DNA from: Acetobacteraceae bacterium
Lineage (GTDB): Bacteria; Pseudomonadota; Alphaproteobacteria; Acetobacterales; Acetobacteraceae
Length of the DNA: 35,015 nucleotides
Direction of reading: 5' to 3'
Assembly (NCBI GenBank): GCA_947455205.1
Contig: CANGNF010000048.1
Coordinates: 1-35,015, forward strand
The translations under genes were made by a program, and so were the position numbers. This document shows, in pieces, positions 22,735 to 29,841 of the stretch (position 1 is the first letter of the stretch; each line of letters opens with the position of its first letter). Below the pieces are notes generated by a model that did no database searches, was not told the DNA's origin, and saw nothing but the letters and a program-made list of their open reading frames with translations.

Positions 22735-24309
22735 ATGCAGGGCAGTTTCAATACAGCGGCGCCACACCCTATGCGGCGCGTGGCGGATCGGGAGCGGTTC
22801 CTCGCCTTCGCCTTCACCGCCGCCGAGCTGCTGCTGGAAACCGACGCCAAGGGCCATATCATCTTCGCCGCCGGCACCTTTCAGCACCGCTTCGGCGAGC
22901 CGCCGGAGGCCTGGCTGGGCCGCCCGGCGGAAGCGCTGTTCGCCGGGCCGGAGCGCGATGGCTTCAACACCGCCTTCGCCCTGCTGGGGGCGCGCGGCCG
23001 CCTGGCACCGTGCAGCTTCCACCTGGCGGACCGTGCCGCCACGCCGGTGGCGCTGGCCGGGCTGCTGCTGCCGCAGCCCGAGGGCAACAGCTTCTGCCTG
23101 ACCGTTTCCGCCATGCCGGTGGCCAGTCTGGGCAGCCGGGCGGAATCCGGCAGCATCTCCCAGGCGGCGGAGGCGCGGCTGCGCCAGGCCGGGCCTGGTG
23201 CCTCGCTGGGCCTGCTGGAACTGGCGGGGCCGAACGGGCCGATCACCCCCAAGCCGGAACTTGCCGCCCGCCTGGGCGCCGCGCTGAGCGAGGCGAGCGG
23301 CGAGAGCCTGGCCAGCGAGCTTTCCGCCGGGCGCTACGGCGTGCTGTCCACCACCGCGACCGACCTGGCCGCCATCGGCGCCCGGCTTGAGGCGGTGCTG
23401 GCCGAGGCCGGGGAAGCCGGCTCGGTTTCCAGCCGCAACCTGCCGCTGGAGCAGGACGGGCTTTCCCCGCTGCAGGCCACGCGGGCGCTGCGCTACGCGC
23501 TTTCCAGCTTTGCCGAGGGCGGTGGCGCGGCGCTGGAGCGCGAAGGCTTCGCCGGCGGGCTGGCGGGCTTCGTCGCCCAGGCCTGCGCCAAGGCCGAAGC
23601 GCTGCGCAAGGCGATCGCCGAGCGCCGCTTCAAGCTGGCCTTCCAGCCCATCGTCAGCCTGGCCGACCGCCGGATCCACCACTACGAGGCGCTGCTGCGG
23701 CCGACGCCCAGCGCCAGCGTGCCGACCGCGCAGGCGCAGGAATTCGTCACCTTCGCCGAGACGGTCGGGCTTTCCGAGGAGTTGGACTGGGCGGTGGTGG
23801 AACTGGTGTGCGAGGCCGCGCGTGGCGCCGCCGACGCGCAGATCGCCTGCAACCTGTCCGGCCTGTCGCTGCAATCCCCCGCCTTCCGCACCCGGCTGCT
23901 GCGGCTGCTGGACAATGAGCCGAGCCTGGTGCCGAAGCTGCTGGTGGAGATCACCGAAACCGCCGAGATCGAGCACGAGGCGGAGGCGGTGGCGACGGTG
24001 GAGGCGCTCAGGGCGAGGAAGCTGCCGCTGTGCATCGACGATTTCGGCGCCGGTGCCGCGGCCTTCCGCTACCTCCGCAGCTTCAAGGTGGACTACGTCA
24101 AGATCGACGGGCTGTACGTGCAGCACGCCATGCGCAGCGCCCAGGACCGCGGCTTCCTGGTGGCCATGGTGGAACTGGCGCGCAATGTCGGCGCCCAGGT
24201 GGTCGCCGAGCGGATCGAGACCGAGGTCGAATGCGCGGCCATGCAGCAGTTGGGCATCGGCTACGGCCAGGGCTGGCTGTTCGGCAAGGCGGGGCCGCTG
24301 CCCAAATAG
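22735..24309 (+). CDS. EAL-domain (cyclic-di-GMP phosphodiesterase) protein with PAS-like N-terminus
   Basis: A 524-residue cytoplasmic protein. Residues ~20-130 look like a PAS-type sensor (LLLETDAKGHIIFAAGTFQHRFG). After a helical linker comes an EAL domain: AFQPIVSLADRRIHHYEALLRP (EAL at about 318), ACNLSG, LLVEITETA, CIDDFGAG, KVDYVKIDG, ERIETEVE and GQGWLFG. All main metal and catalytic residues seem present, so hydrolysis of c-di-GMP is likely; loop 6 (GAGAAAFRYL) departs from the usual GTGYSSL. No GGDEF domain. The ATG at 22735 is used because ACAGGG precedes it; a TTG nine codons earlier is the alternative. Same strand as ahpD, 66 bp downstream, so co-transcription is possible. Confidence 0.88.
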   Translation: MQGSFNTAAPHPMRRVADRERFLAFAFTAAELLLETDAKGHIIFAAGTFQHRFGEPPEAWLGRPAEALFAGPERDGFNTAFALLGARGRLAPCSFHLADRAATPVALAGLLLPQPEGNSFCLTVSAMPVASLGSRAESGSISQAAEARLRQAGPGASLGLLELAGPNGPITPKPELAARLGAALSEASGESLASELSAGRYGVLSTTATDLAAIGARLEAVLAEAGEAGSVSSRNLPLEQDGLSPLQATRALRYALSSFAEGGGAALEREGFAGGLAGFVAQACAKAEALRKAIAERRFKLAFQPIVSLADRRIHHYEALLRPTPSASVPTAQAQEFVTFAETVGLSEELDWAVVELVCEAARGAADAQIACNLSGLSLQSPAFRTRLLRLLDNEPSLVPKLLVEITETAEIEHEAEAVATVEALRARKLPLCIDDFGAGAAAFRYLRSFKVDYVKIDGLYVQHAMRSAQDRGFLVAMVELARNVGAQVVAERIETEVECAAMQQLGIGYGQGWLFGKAGPLPK

Positions 24310-24325
24310 GCCGGCCGGTGGCGCG

Positions 24326-25291
24326 CTAGTTCTCCACGGTAATCCCGGTTTCCTGCACCACCTGCGCCCAGTGCGCGCGGTCCGCGGCCCAGAAGCGGGC
24401 CAGGTCCTCCGGCGTGCCGGGCACCCCGGTATGGGCGCCCTGCTGGAAGCGGCGCTGCGTGTCCGGCAGGGCCAGCCACTTGTTGGTCTCGGCGTTCAGC
24501 TTTTCCACGATGCCGCGCGGCGTGCCGGTGGGGGCGAAGAGGCCGAACCAGACTTCCTCGTTGAAGCCGGGATAACCGACCTCCGACAGCAGCGGCAGGT
24601 GGGGGAAAAGCGGGCTGCGTTCCTGCCCGGTCAGTGCCAGCGGCTTGACCTTGCCGTCGCGCATCAACTGGCCGGAGGAGCCGATGTTGTCGATGATGAA
24701 GTCGCATTCGCCGGTGACGATGCTGAGCATGGCGTTCTGCCGGTAGGGAATGTGCACCACCTCGATGCCAGCGCGGCGGCGGAAGCGGTCCACCAGCAGG
24801 TGGCCGACGCTGCCGATGCCGACGCTGGCCATGTTGAGCGGGCCAGGCTGTGCCTTGGCCCAGGCGACGAATTCCGCGGTGCTGGAGATGGGCACCTTGT
24901 TGGCGGTGATCAGCAGCATGCCGTAGCGGTAGATGTTGGCGATGGGCGTGAAGGCGCGCACCGGGTCGAAGCCGACATTGCGGATGACCTGCGGCGCCAC
25001 GACCTGGAAGCTGTTGGGTGTGAACAGCAGGGTGAAGCCGTCCGGCGCCGCGTTGGCCACCGCCACGCTGCCGATGGCGCCACTGCCGCCGGGCCGGTTC
25101 TCCAGCACGAAGGGCACGCCGAAGGCGCGCGAGAAATGCTCGCACATCAGCCGGATGTAGACATCCGCCGGGCTGCCGGGGGCGCCGGGGTAGATGACCT
25201 TGACCGGCCTGGTGCCAGGCCAGGCATCCTGCGCGCGGACAGGGCCGGCCAGTGCCAGGGCGGGGGCGGCAAGCAGGGCACGGCGAAGCAT
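24326..25291 (-). CDS. Bug-family (TctC-like) periplasmic solute receptor
   Basis: A 321-residue receptor with signal peptide (MLRRALLAAPALALAGPVRAQ), the PVKVIYPGAPGSPADVYIRL loop, ENRPGGSGAIGSVAVA, HIPYRQNAMLSIV and FPHLPLLSEVGYPGF. It would bind a small organic acid or related solute in the periplasm. As with the receptor at 5.7-6.7 kb no TctAB permease genes are next to it. GAGGAAAC precedes the ATG; the open frame extends ten codons upstream but without the signal peptide at its tip. Convergent with the EAL gene with a 16-bp gap. Confidence 0.9.
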   Translation of the reverse strand: MLRRALLAAPALALAGPVRAQDAWPGTRPVKVIYPGAPGSPADVYIRLMCEHFSRAFGVPFVLENRPGGSGAIGSVAVANAAPDGFTLLFTPNSFQVVAPQVIRNVGFDPVRAFTPIANIYRYGMLLITANKVPISSTAEFVAWAKAQPGPLNMASVGIGSVGHLLVDRFRRRAGIEVVHIPYRQNAMLSIVTGECDFIIDNIGSSGQLMRDGKVKPLALTGQERSPLFPHLPLLSEVGYPGFNEEVWFGLFAPTGTPRGIVEKLNAETNKWLALPDTQRRFQQGAHTGVPGTPEDLARFWAADRAHWAQVVQETGITVEN

Positions 25292-25459
25292 GGGCGTTTC
25301 CTCGGGCGGTCTTTGCGCCACGCTAGCGCCTGACGGCCACGGGGGAAATCACCCGGGCGGCGCCCCAGACACGGGCCGGCAAAGATGGCTGCAGAAAATG
25401 CCGGCGAAGGCTGGACGAGCGGCATCGCCCGGTGTAGTGACCCGGCCCTGCCTCGGCAC

Positions 25460-25535
<76 letters not shown>

Positions 25536-25708
25536 GGTATTTCAAAGGGTTAGGGGCATCGTCCCCGCCCATCTCCAATCCCATCTCCCATATCCACTTT
25601 GGTTCCCGGCGGTTTCGGGTGTGTCGTCGGCACGCCATGCGTTAGCCCTCCCCGCGATGGCGCCTTGATGTTCTTTCTATGTTCTCATTCCTCGGCTACG
25701 CTGCCGCC

Positions 25709-26080
25709 ATGGCCGAGACAGAACCCGCCCTCCCGTGGCTGCACCCGTTGACCCTGCGCGCCATGCAATCGGCGGCGGCGAGTATGTCGGCCTCGGGCCG
25801 TAGCGCGGATGCAGCGGCAGAGGCAGCGCGCGAGGTCGCCCTGGCGCACTACCCCGCCCTACCCCTGCCCATGATCGCGGAGGCGGTGGCGGTGGTCCTG
25901 GCCCTGCCGCACTACCGCAGCGGCGCGGTAGGGGGCGCAGTCAGCACCCCGGCACCGTCCGGGTTGCGCTCAGGGTGGTCGGCAGCCCCGGCCTTGGGCT
26001 TCCGGCCGCTGGCTATTCAAACCCTGGCGTTCACGCCCCGGAACACGCGCCAACCCGGAGCCTCCGGCCTCGGCCCGTAG
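25709..26080 (+). CDS. Hypothetical protein
   Basis: A 123-residue frame. The first ~80 residues (MAETEPALPWLHPLTLRAMQ ... AREVALAHYPALPLPMIAEAVAVVLALP) look like a genuine helical protein with no signal or family I know. The rest is Pro/Ser-rich and overlaps, in the opposite direction, the gene at 26017-26310, so the true end may be earlier in an ancestral form, or there may be a frameshift. It is the first gene right of the tRNA. Confidence 0.4.
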   Translation: MAETEPALPWLHPLTLRAMQSAAASMSASGRSADAAAEAAREVALAHYPALPLPMIAEAVAVVLALPHYRSGAVGGAVSTPAPSGLRSGWSAAPALGFRPLAIQTLAFTPRNTRQPGASGLGP

Positions 26081-26310
26081 AACGTCGAGAGGTCGCCCCG
26101 CCCCGTTCGCAGCGCGCGGGCGCAGAACCGAATGAGCGCCATGCTCTCCCGGCAGGACTTGGAATAGCTGCCGTGCCGGTAGTTGCCATGGCGACGGCGG
26201 GGCGCTGGTGCCGGCCGCTGCCGCAGGGTGCGGAAGGCCGCCCAGCCGGCCGGGCTGTTATGGCGTGGCGGGATTTCCCGCTGATCGGCGCTGTTCTCAG
26301 GTGACGGCAT
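26017..26310 (-). CDS. Small island protein with HGNYRHGSYSK motif
   Basis: A 97-residue basic protein. The segment RRRHGNYRHGSYSKSCRESMALIRFCARALR resembles the C-terminal part of small proteins often found in alphaproteobacterial phages and islands, where HGxYxxGRYSxE is followed by a helix with paired Arg. The usual N-terminal Cys/Gly-rich part (CGA-type) is absent, so this could be a remnant. GAGGGA lies upstream of the ATG. It overlaps the convergent gene by 64 bases. No function is known. Confidence 0.4.
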   Translation of the reverse strand: MPSPENSADQREIPPRHNSPAGWAAFRTLRQRPAPAPRRRHGNYRHGSYSKSCRESMALIRFCARALRTGRGDLSTFYGPRPEAPGWRVFRGVNARV

Positions 26311-26365
26311 TACGAAAGTCCCTCGATTTCACCGGGTCAGCCGGTCATCCGTCATTGCGCTGCCC

Positions 26366-28198
26366 TCACAGGGGGACCGTCACATTAGCGGCGGACGCCG
26401 ATACGCGATCCTGCCTGAACGCGCCGTCTCGCACTTTTCTCCCGCCAGACGGTTGCGCGGTCCGTAACACTGGCGCGCCAGCGTTCGGTCCAAGCAACCC
26501 AGGGCTATTCGGGGCCATTGGTCGGAAACGGATACAGGCGCGCAATCCGTCAGGGGCGAGTTCGCGCCTCACGGTGGCGCCGAGGCCAAGGTCTTGCGGC
26601 AGGATGACGTCGAGAAGACGCGAGCCGAACCCGCGCCGTCTGGGCGTGGGTGGAACCTCTGGTCCGCCAGCCTCCTGCCAAAACAGCACGGCAACGCCAT
26701 CCGGCCCCATAGCGCAATCCAGTGTCACGCTGCCGCCGGGGCGCGTTAGCGCGCCATACTTGGCCGCGTTGGTCCCCAGTTCATGCAGCGCCAGGATTAG
26801 CGCCTGGGTCTGACGCGCGTTGCAATGGAAGTCATGCCGTACCGTCAGGCGCATGGTGTGCGTGCCCGCCTCCAACCAGGGTGCTAGCCCGGCCCGCAGG
26901 GTATCCTCAATCGCCGCTCCATGGCTGGTGGTGGCGGTAAGCAGGTCTAGCGCTCGGGCCAAAGTGGCTAGCCGGGCCATGAAGGTCTGACGGAATAGCT
27001 CCGGGTCGCCCTCGGCGCTGCGGAGCGTTTGCGATGCCACCGCTTGCACCGTCATCAGCGTATTCTTCACCCGGTGATTCATCTCCTGCATCAGCACTAG
27101 GCGCCAGCGCTCAGCCGACGCCAAGCGCTCGGCGATGCGGTCCACCTCGCGGAAGTGCAGCCCTTTTGGCGTCTGGCCCTCAGGCAGCGCTAGCCCGCCT
27201 ATCGCCCGCGCGAGAAGTCGACCGAGCCACAGCGCCAACCCGAAGCCTAACAAGATCACCGGCGCCGCCACTGCAACCACCGCCAGAAGGGAGCGGCTCA
27301 GGGTCTCGGCAAGCTCGGACTCCGGCATGCCGATGACCACCAGATAGCCGCTGACGGGGGCGCGAGCGAAGGCGTCCAAGGCGACCACGCCGTTAGGACG
27401 GACGACGCGGGCGACGCCTGTTTCGACCAGTTGCTGCGCTGCCGCCACTTCCGGCGGAACGCGACGGAGGTAAGTAAATTGCTCGGCATTCTCGCTGCGG
27501 CCAACGATTCGGAGTTGGCGGTCAGCGAGCATCGCCACCCAGCCGGGGGCATGGGCCTGCGCCTGTAGCATGGGGACGAAAGAATCGGCGTGGAGGACCA
27601 CGCTGACGCTGCCCGGATCGGTTGCCGCTGCGTCGCCCGGCGCTGGCACCAGGGCGGTGATGGCCAGGTTGACGCGTTTCGTGACAACGGCAACGAACAG
27701 GTCCGAGATGGTGTCTCGGCCGGTGCCCAGCGCGATTATCGAGGCGGTGGCCAGGGTGCCGGGTGGCACGACTTCGCCGGGCGGCAGCCTAGTAGTCAGC
27801 ATCTGGTGAGCTTGGCGGCTCACCAAGGTGATGAGCGCGCCGGGCAGCGTAGCGGCGGCGGCATCCATGTCTGTGCGGAAGCTCACCAGATCGCCACGAG
27901 CCAGCAAGACGGAATGGGCCAGGGTGCGAGCCACTGCGGCGGCCGTCGCCAACTGGCTGTCCACCGTAAACGCCAGGGCACGCGCCTGCATGACCAGTTG
28001 GTCCTCGGACCGGCGGCGGGCATTGTCATGGTCCCGCAGCAGCGCTGCAACGGCAACGCCGAGAAGCGGCAGGGTCAGCATTGCCGCCAGCAGCAGCAGC
28101 CACACTGTCAGGCCCGTGCGGGCAGGCCGGCGAATGGCCTCATCGGGGGTTGGTATGGCTCCCGAGGACAGGGCGGCTTCAGGCCGTAAAAGTTGCAT
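26366..28198 (-). CDS. HWE-family sensor histidine kinase
   Basis: A 610-residue membrane sensor kinase. A first transmembrane helix is at ~29-54 (LTVWLLLLAAMLTLPLLGVAVAAL), a ~250-residue extracytoplasmic double-Cache-like region follows, and a second helix is at ~304-329. The cytoplasmic part has the phospho-acceptor His375 in MQEMNHRVKNTLMTVQAVASQTLR, the N box LALHELGTNAAKYGALT, the W-x-E signature WQE, and the G box GFGSRLLD, which together define HWE kinases. No response regulator is adjacent. The C-terminus is extended by a ~45-residue tail. ATG 28198 is chosen as the first Met before the membrane helix; an upstream TTG at 28294 is possible. The ribosome site is weak. Confidence 0.88.
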   Translation of the reverse strand: MQLLRPEAALSSGAIPTPDEAIRRPARTGLTVWLLLLAAMLTLPLLGVAVAALLRDHDNARRRSEDQLVMQARALAFTVDSQLATAAAVARTLAHSVLLARGDLVSFRTDMDAAAATLPGALITLVSRQAHQMLTTRLPPGEVVPPGTLATASIIALGTGRDTISDLFVAVVTKRVNLAITALVPAPGDAAATDPGSVSVVLHADSFVPMLQAQAHAPGWVAMLADRQLRIVGRSENAEQFTYLRRVPPEVAAAQQLVETGVARVVRPNGVVALDAFARAPVSGYLVVIGMPESELAETLSRSLLAVVAVAAPVILLGFGLALWLGRLLARAIGGLALPEGQTPKGLHFREVDRIAERLASAERWRLVLMQEMNHRVKNTLMTVQAVASQTLRSAEGDPELFRQTFMARLATLARALDLLTATTSHGAAIEDTLRAGLAPWLEAGTHTMRLTVRHDFHCNARQTQALILALHELGTNAAKYGALTRPGGSVTLDCAMGPDGVAVLFWQEAGGPEVPPTPRRRGFGSRLLDVILPQDLGLGATVRRELAPDGLRACIRFRPMAPNSPGLLGPNAGAPVLRTAQPSGGRKVRDGAFRQDRVSASAANVTVPL

Positions 28199-28230
28199 GG
28201 GCAGAGCTAACACTTCCGCGACACAGCGTA

Positions 28231-28253
28231 TACGAAAATGTTTTCGTTTCGTA
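28231..28253. promoter_or_regulatory. Palindromic AT-rich site upstream of the histidine kinase
   Basis: ACGAAAA-TG-TTTTCGT (28232-28247) is a perfect 7-bp inverted repeat, nested with a wider TACGAAA ... TTTCGTA pair ending at 28253. It lies 34 bases before the kinase start. It looks like an operator for a dimeric repressor. Confidence 0.45.
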
Positions 28254-28304
28254 ATATCATTCTCACTAGACGGTGTTCTTCGCCGTCCCGCCAATCAGTC
28301 TTCC

Positions 28305-28568
28305 TTAGCTCAAGTCATCCTTGGCCAATGCGGGCCATAGCGCATCGCCCATCCCCGCCACCGCTGCCGCCGCCTTCAGGAATTGCGCGACGGCGCAGGC
28401 GATGCGGTACGGGTCACGCTCGCCGGGTTCCAGGAGGGCCAGCCGTTCCAGCGCGGCCAGGTCGCGCGGCTCTACTTCGATCCAAGCCAGCGTCACCCCG
28501 CGCCGCTTCCGGTCGCGGTAGGCTTCGCTGCGCTGGCGGGCCAGGGCGCGGGCTTCGGCGGCGCTCAT
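28305..28568 (-). CDS. Hypothetical protein, possibly ribbon-helix-helix-like
   Basis: An 87-residue protein starting MSAAEARALARQRSEAYRDRKRRG. The stretch RRGVTLAWIEVEPRDLAALERLALL has the short strand plus helix layout of ribbon-helix-helix regulators, followed by an Arg/Ala helix (YRIACAVAQFLKAAAAV). DNA binding is therefore possible but unproven. ATG 28568 has AGGG and GAAGA upstream; a GTG eight codons earlier is the alternative. Upstream of the histidine kinase on the same strand, ~106 bp away. Confidence 0.55.
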   Translation of the reverse strand: MSAAEARALARQRSEAYRDRKRRGVTLAWIEVEPRDLAALERLALLEPGERDPYRIACAVAQFLKAAAAVAGMGDALWPALAKDDLS

Positions 28569-28610
28569 GTCTTCAACCCTGCCTAAAGCCACACCAAGGC
28601 GGCGGCGCCT

Positions 28611-28844
28611 TCAAAGCTTGCTCCCAATCCATAGAAGCGCTGCAAGAATCCCGCCTAGCAAGTAGACGATCAAAGCGACATCCGACCTTATATGCTGAAT
28701 ATGCCACCGCACTTGTGCGTCATCCGGAGATTCCATGCGACTGTTGCGGCTTATTTCCTGGACTAACGAGCGATGGTGAAAAAATACTGCGATTGGAAGA
28801 CCGATACTGAATACCGCGATTTGAATCCAGATCACGACGTCCAT
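28611..28844 (-). CDS. Small two-helix membrane protein
   Basis: A 77-residue protein with two membrane segments, VVIWIQIAVFSIGLPIAVFF and VALIVYLLGGILAALLWIG, separated by a charged loop (RNSRMESPDDAQVRWHIQHIR). Composition is less GC-rich than the surroundings, suggesting later acquisition. ATG 28844 has AAAGGG some 11 bases upstream; a TTG at 28880 would overlap the previous gene. No family recognised; a holin- or toxin-like role is possible but only by size and shape. Confidence 0.5.
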   Translation of the reverse strand: MDVVIWIQIAVFSIGLPIAVFFHHRSLVQEISRNSRMESPDDAQVRWHIQHIRSDVALIVYLLGGILAALLWIGSKL

Positions 28845-28864
28845 GGGAGGCTTGGCCCTTTCGC

Positions 28865-29230
28865 TCAGTTTTTTGCACAATCACCTGTCCGCTGCGATGG
28901 ACTTAGGCCGATCCCAGTAAGGTAGGTGTTCCGGCTATGTACCGCGCTACCGTCGTGCGCGACGGTTGTGGTTTGAACCGCTCCGGTCGGCAAATGCTCT
29001 AAGAACGTGCGCGCGGCTGTTCCCACAACGACTTGCAGGTCTGCCATTCCGGCGTTTCCGACTACCACAGCCCGACCGGTGCTTCGGTCATGGACAATCT
29101 CTAACACCATCGCATCCTGGCCTCGGCCAAACGTGCATCTCAGCCGTTCTACCCCTTGAGCCGCAGCAACACCTGCGGTGGTGGCCAGACTTAAGGTGAC
29201 GGCACATGACAGGCGCAACAGCTTGATCAT
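28865..29230 (-). CDS. Exported hypothetical protein
   Basis: A 121-residue protein with a signal peptide (MIKLLRLSCAVTLSLATTAGVAAAQ). The mature part has two cysteines (RLRCTFGRG and TGDCAKN) that could form a disulfide, and alternating strands (AMVLEIVHD, AVVVGNAG, LQVVVGTA). Unknown function. It lies 20 bp upstream of the small membrane protein on the same strand, so they are probably expressed together. Confidence 0.6.
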   Translation of the reverse strand: MIKLLRLSCAVTLSLATTAGVAAAQGVERLRCTFGRGQDAMVLEIVHDRSTGRAVVVGNAGMADLQVVVGTAARTFLEHLPTGAVQTTTVAHDGSAVHSRNTYLTGIGLSPSQRTGDCAKN

Positions 29231-29295
29231 TCGCGGACTCGCATGCCTAGAGGCTCAGACAAGACTACACTGTTTCGGCAAATGGTCGGCCTCCC

Positions 29296-29841
29296 CTACG
29301 GCGCTACCTCGATAATCGCGCCGCCAAGCGCGGGGTGGCACCAGGCGCACGCCCAGCCCGGCCCAATGCCGGTGCCGTCCAGGCTCGGCACCTTGGGTGC
29401 CCACCAGCGCCGGCCACGGCAACAGGAACACCAGCAGCCGGGCGAAGGGCGGGCAGACTGGTCGGCCCACGCCGGCGGGCGCTGCATGGCGCTACCGCGC
29501 AGCCCGGCCAGGTGGCGTTGATGATCGGCAGCCGGCAGCGCTGCGCCATGCTCGCCCCGCGCCTCATCCGCCAGCGCGACGCCAACCTCGGCCCGCTCGG
29601 CGGCAAGTTCCGGGTCCGGGGCGGCCAGGGATTCGCCGGCCTCGGCGGCAGCACTGGCGAGAAAGGCCGCGCGCTCACGCTCCCACAGCAGGGCCGCCAC
29701 CGCCTCCCGGTACTGGCGCAGGTCGGCCACCACCTCGGCCGGCGGTGGCGCAGGGGCGCGCATCCGCACCACTCCGGCCGCGTCCAGCGCCAGCCGCACC
29801 CCGGCGGCCTCGGCACGGGCCAGGGCAGCGGCGGCGGTCAT
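29296..29841 (-). CDS. Cys-rich island protein with TubC-like N-terminus
   Basis: A 181-residue protein. Residues 1-55 (LARAEAAGVRLALDAAGVVRMRAP ... LRQYREAVAALLWE) resemble the small alpha-beta TubC-type docking fold. A helical Ala/Glu middle follows. The C-terminus is Cys/Trp-rich: PGCWCSCCRGRRWW and later WACAWCHPALGG, a pattern that suits a zinc-binding knuckle and is common beside primase-helicases in related islands (from memory). Its ATG overlaps the helicase TGA (ATGA), so the two are translationally coupled and likely act in the same replication process. Confidence 0.7.
   Translation of the reverse strand: MTAAAALARAEAAGVRLALDAAGVVRMRAPAPPPAEVVADLRQYREAVAALLWERERAAFLASAAAEAGESLAAPDPELAAERAEVGVALADEARGEHGAALPAADHQRHLAGLRGSAMQRPPAWADQSARPSPGCWCSCCRGRRWWAPKVPSLDGTGIGPGWACAWCHPALGGAIIEVAP

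Noticed and set aside
21739..24126. 795-codon open frame antisense to ahpC, ahpD and the EAL gene
   Set aside because: Low-complexity Gly/Gln/Arg-rich translation with no motif; sense genes have complete catalytic sites.
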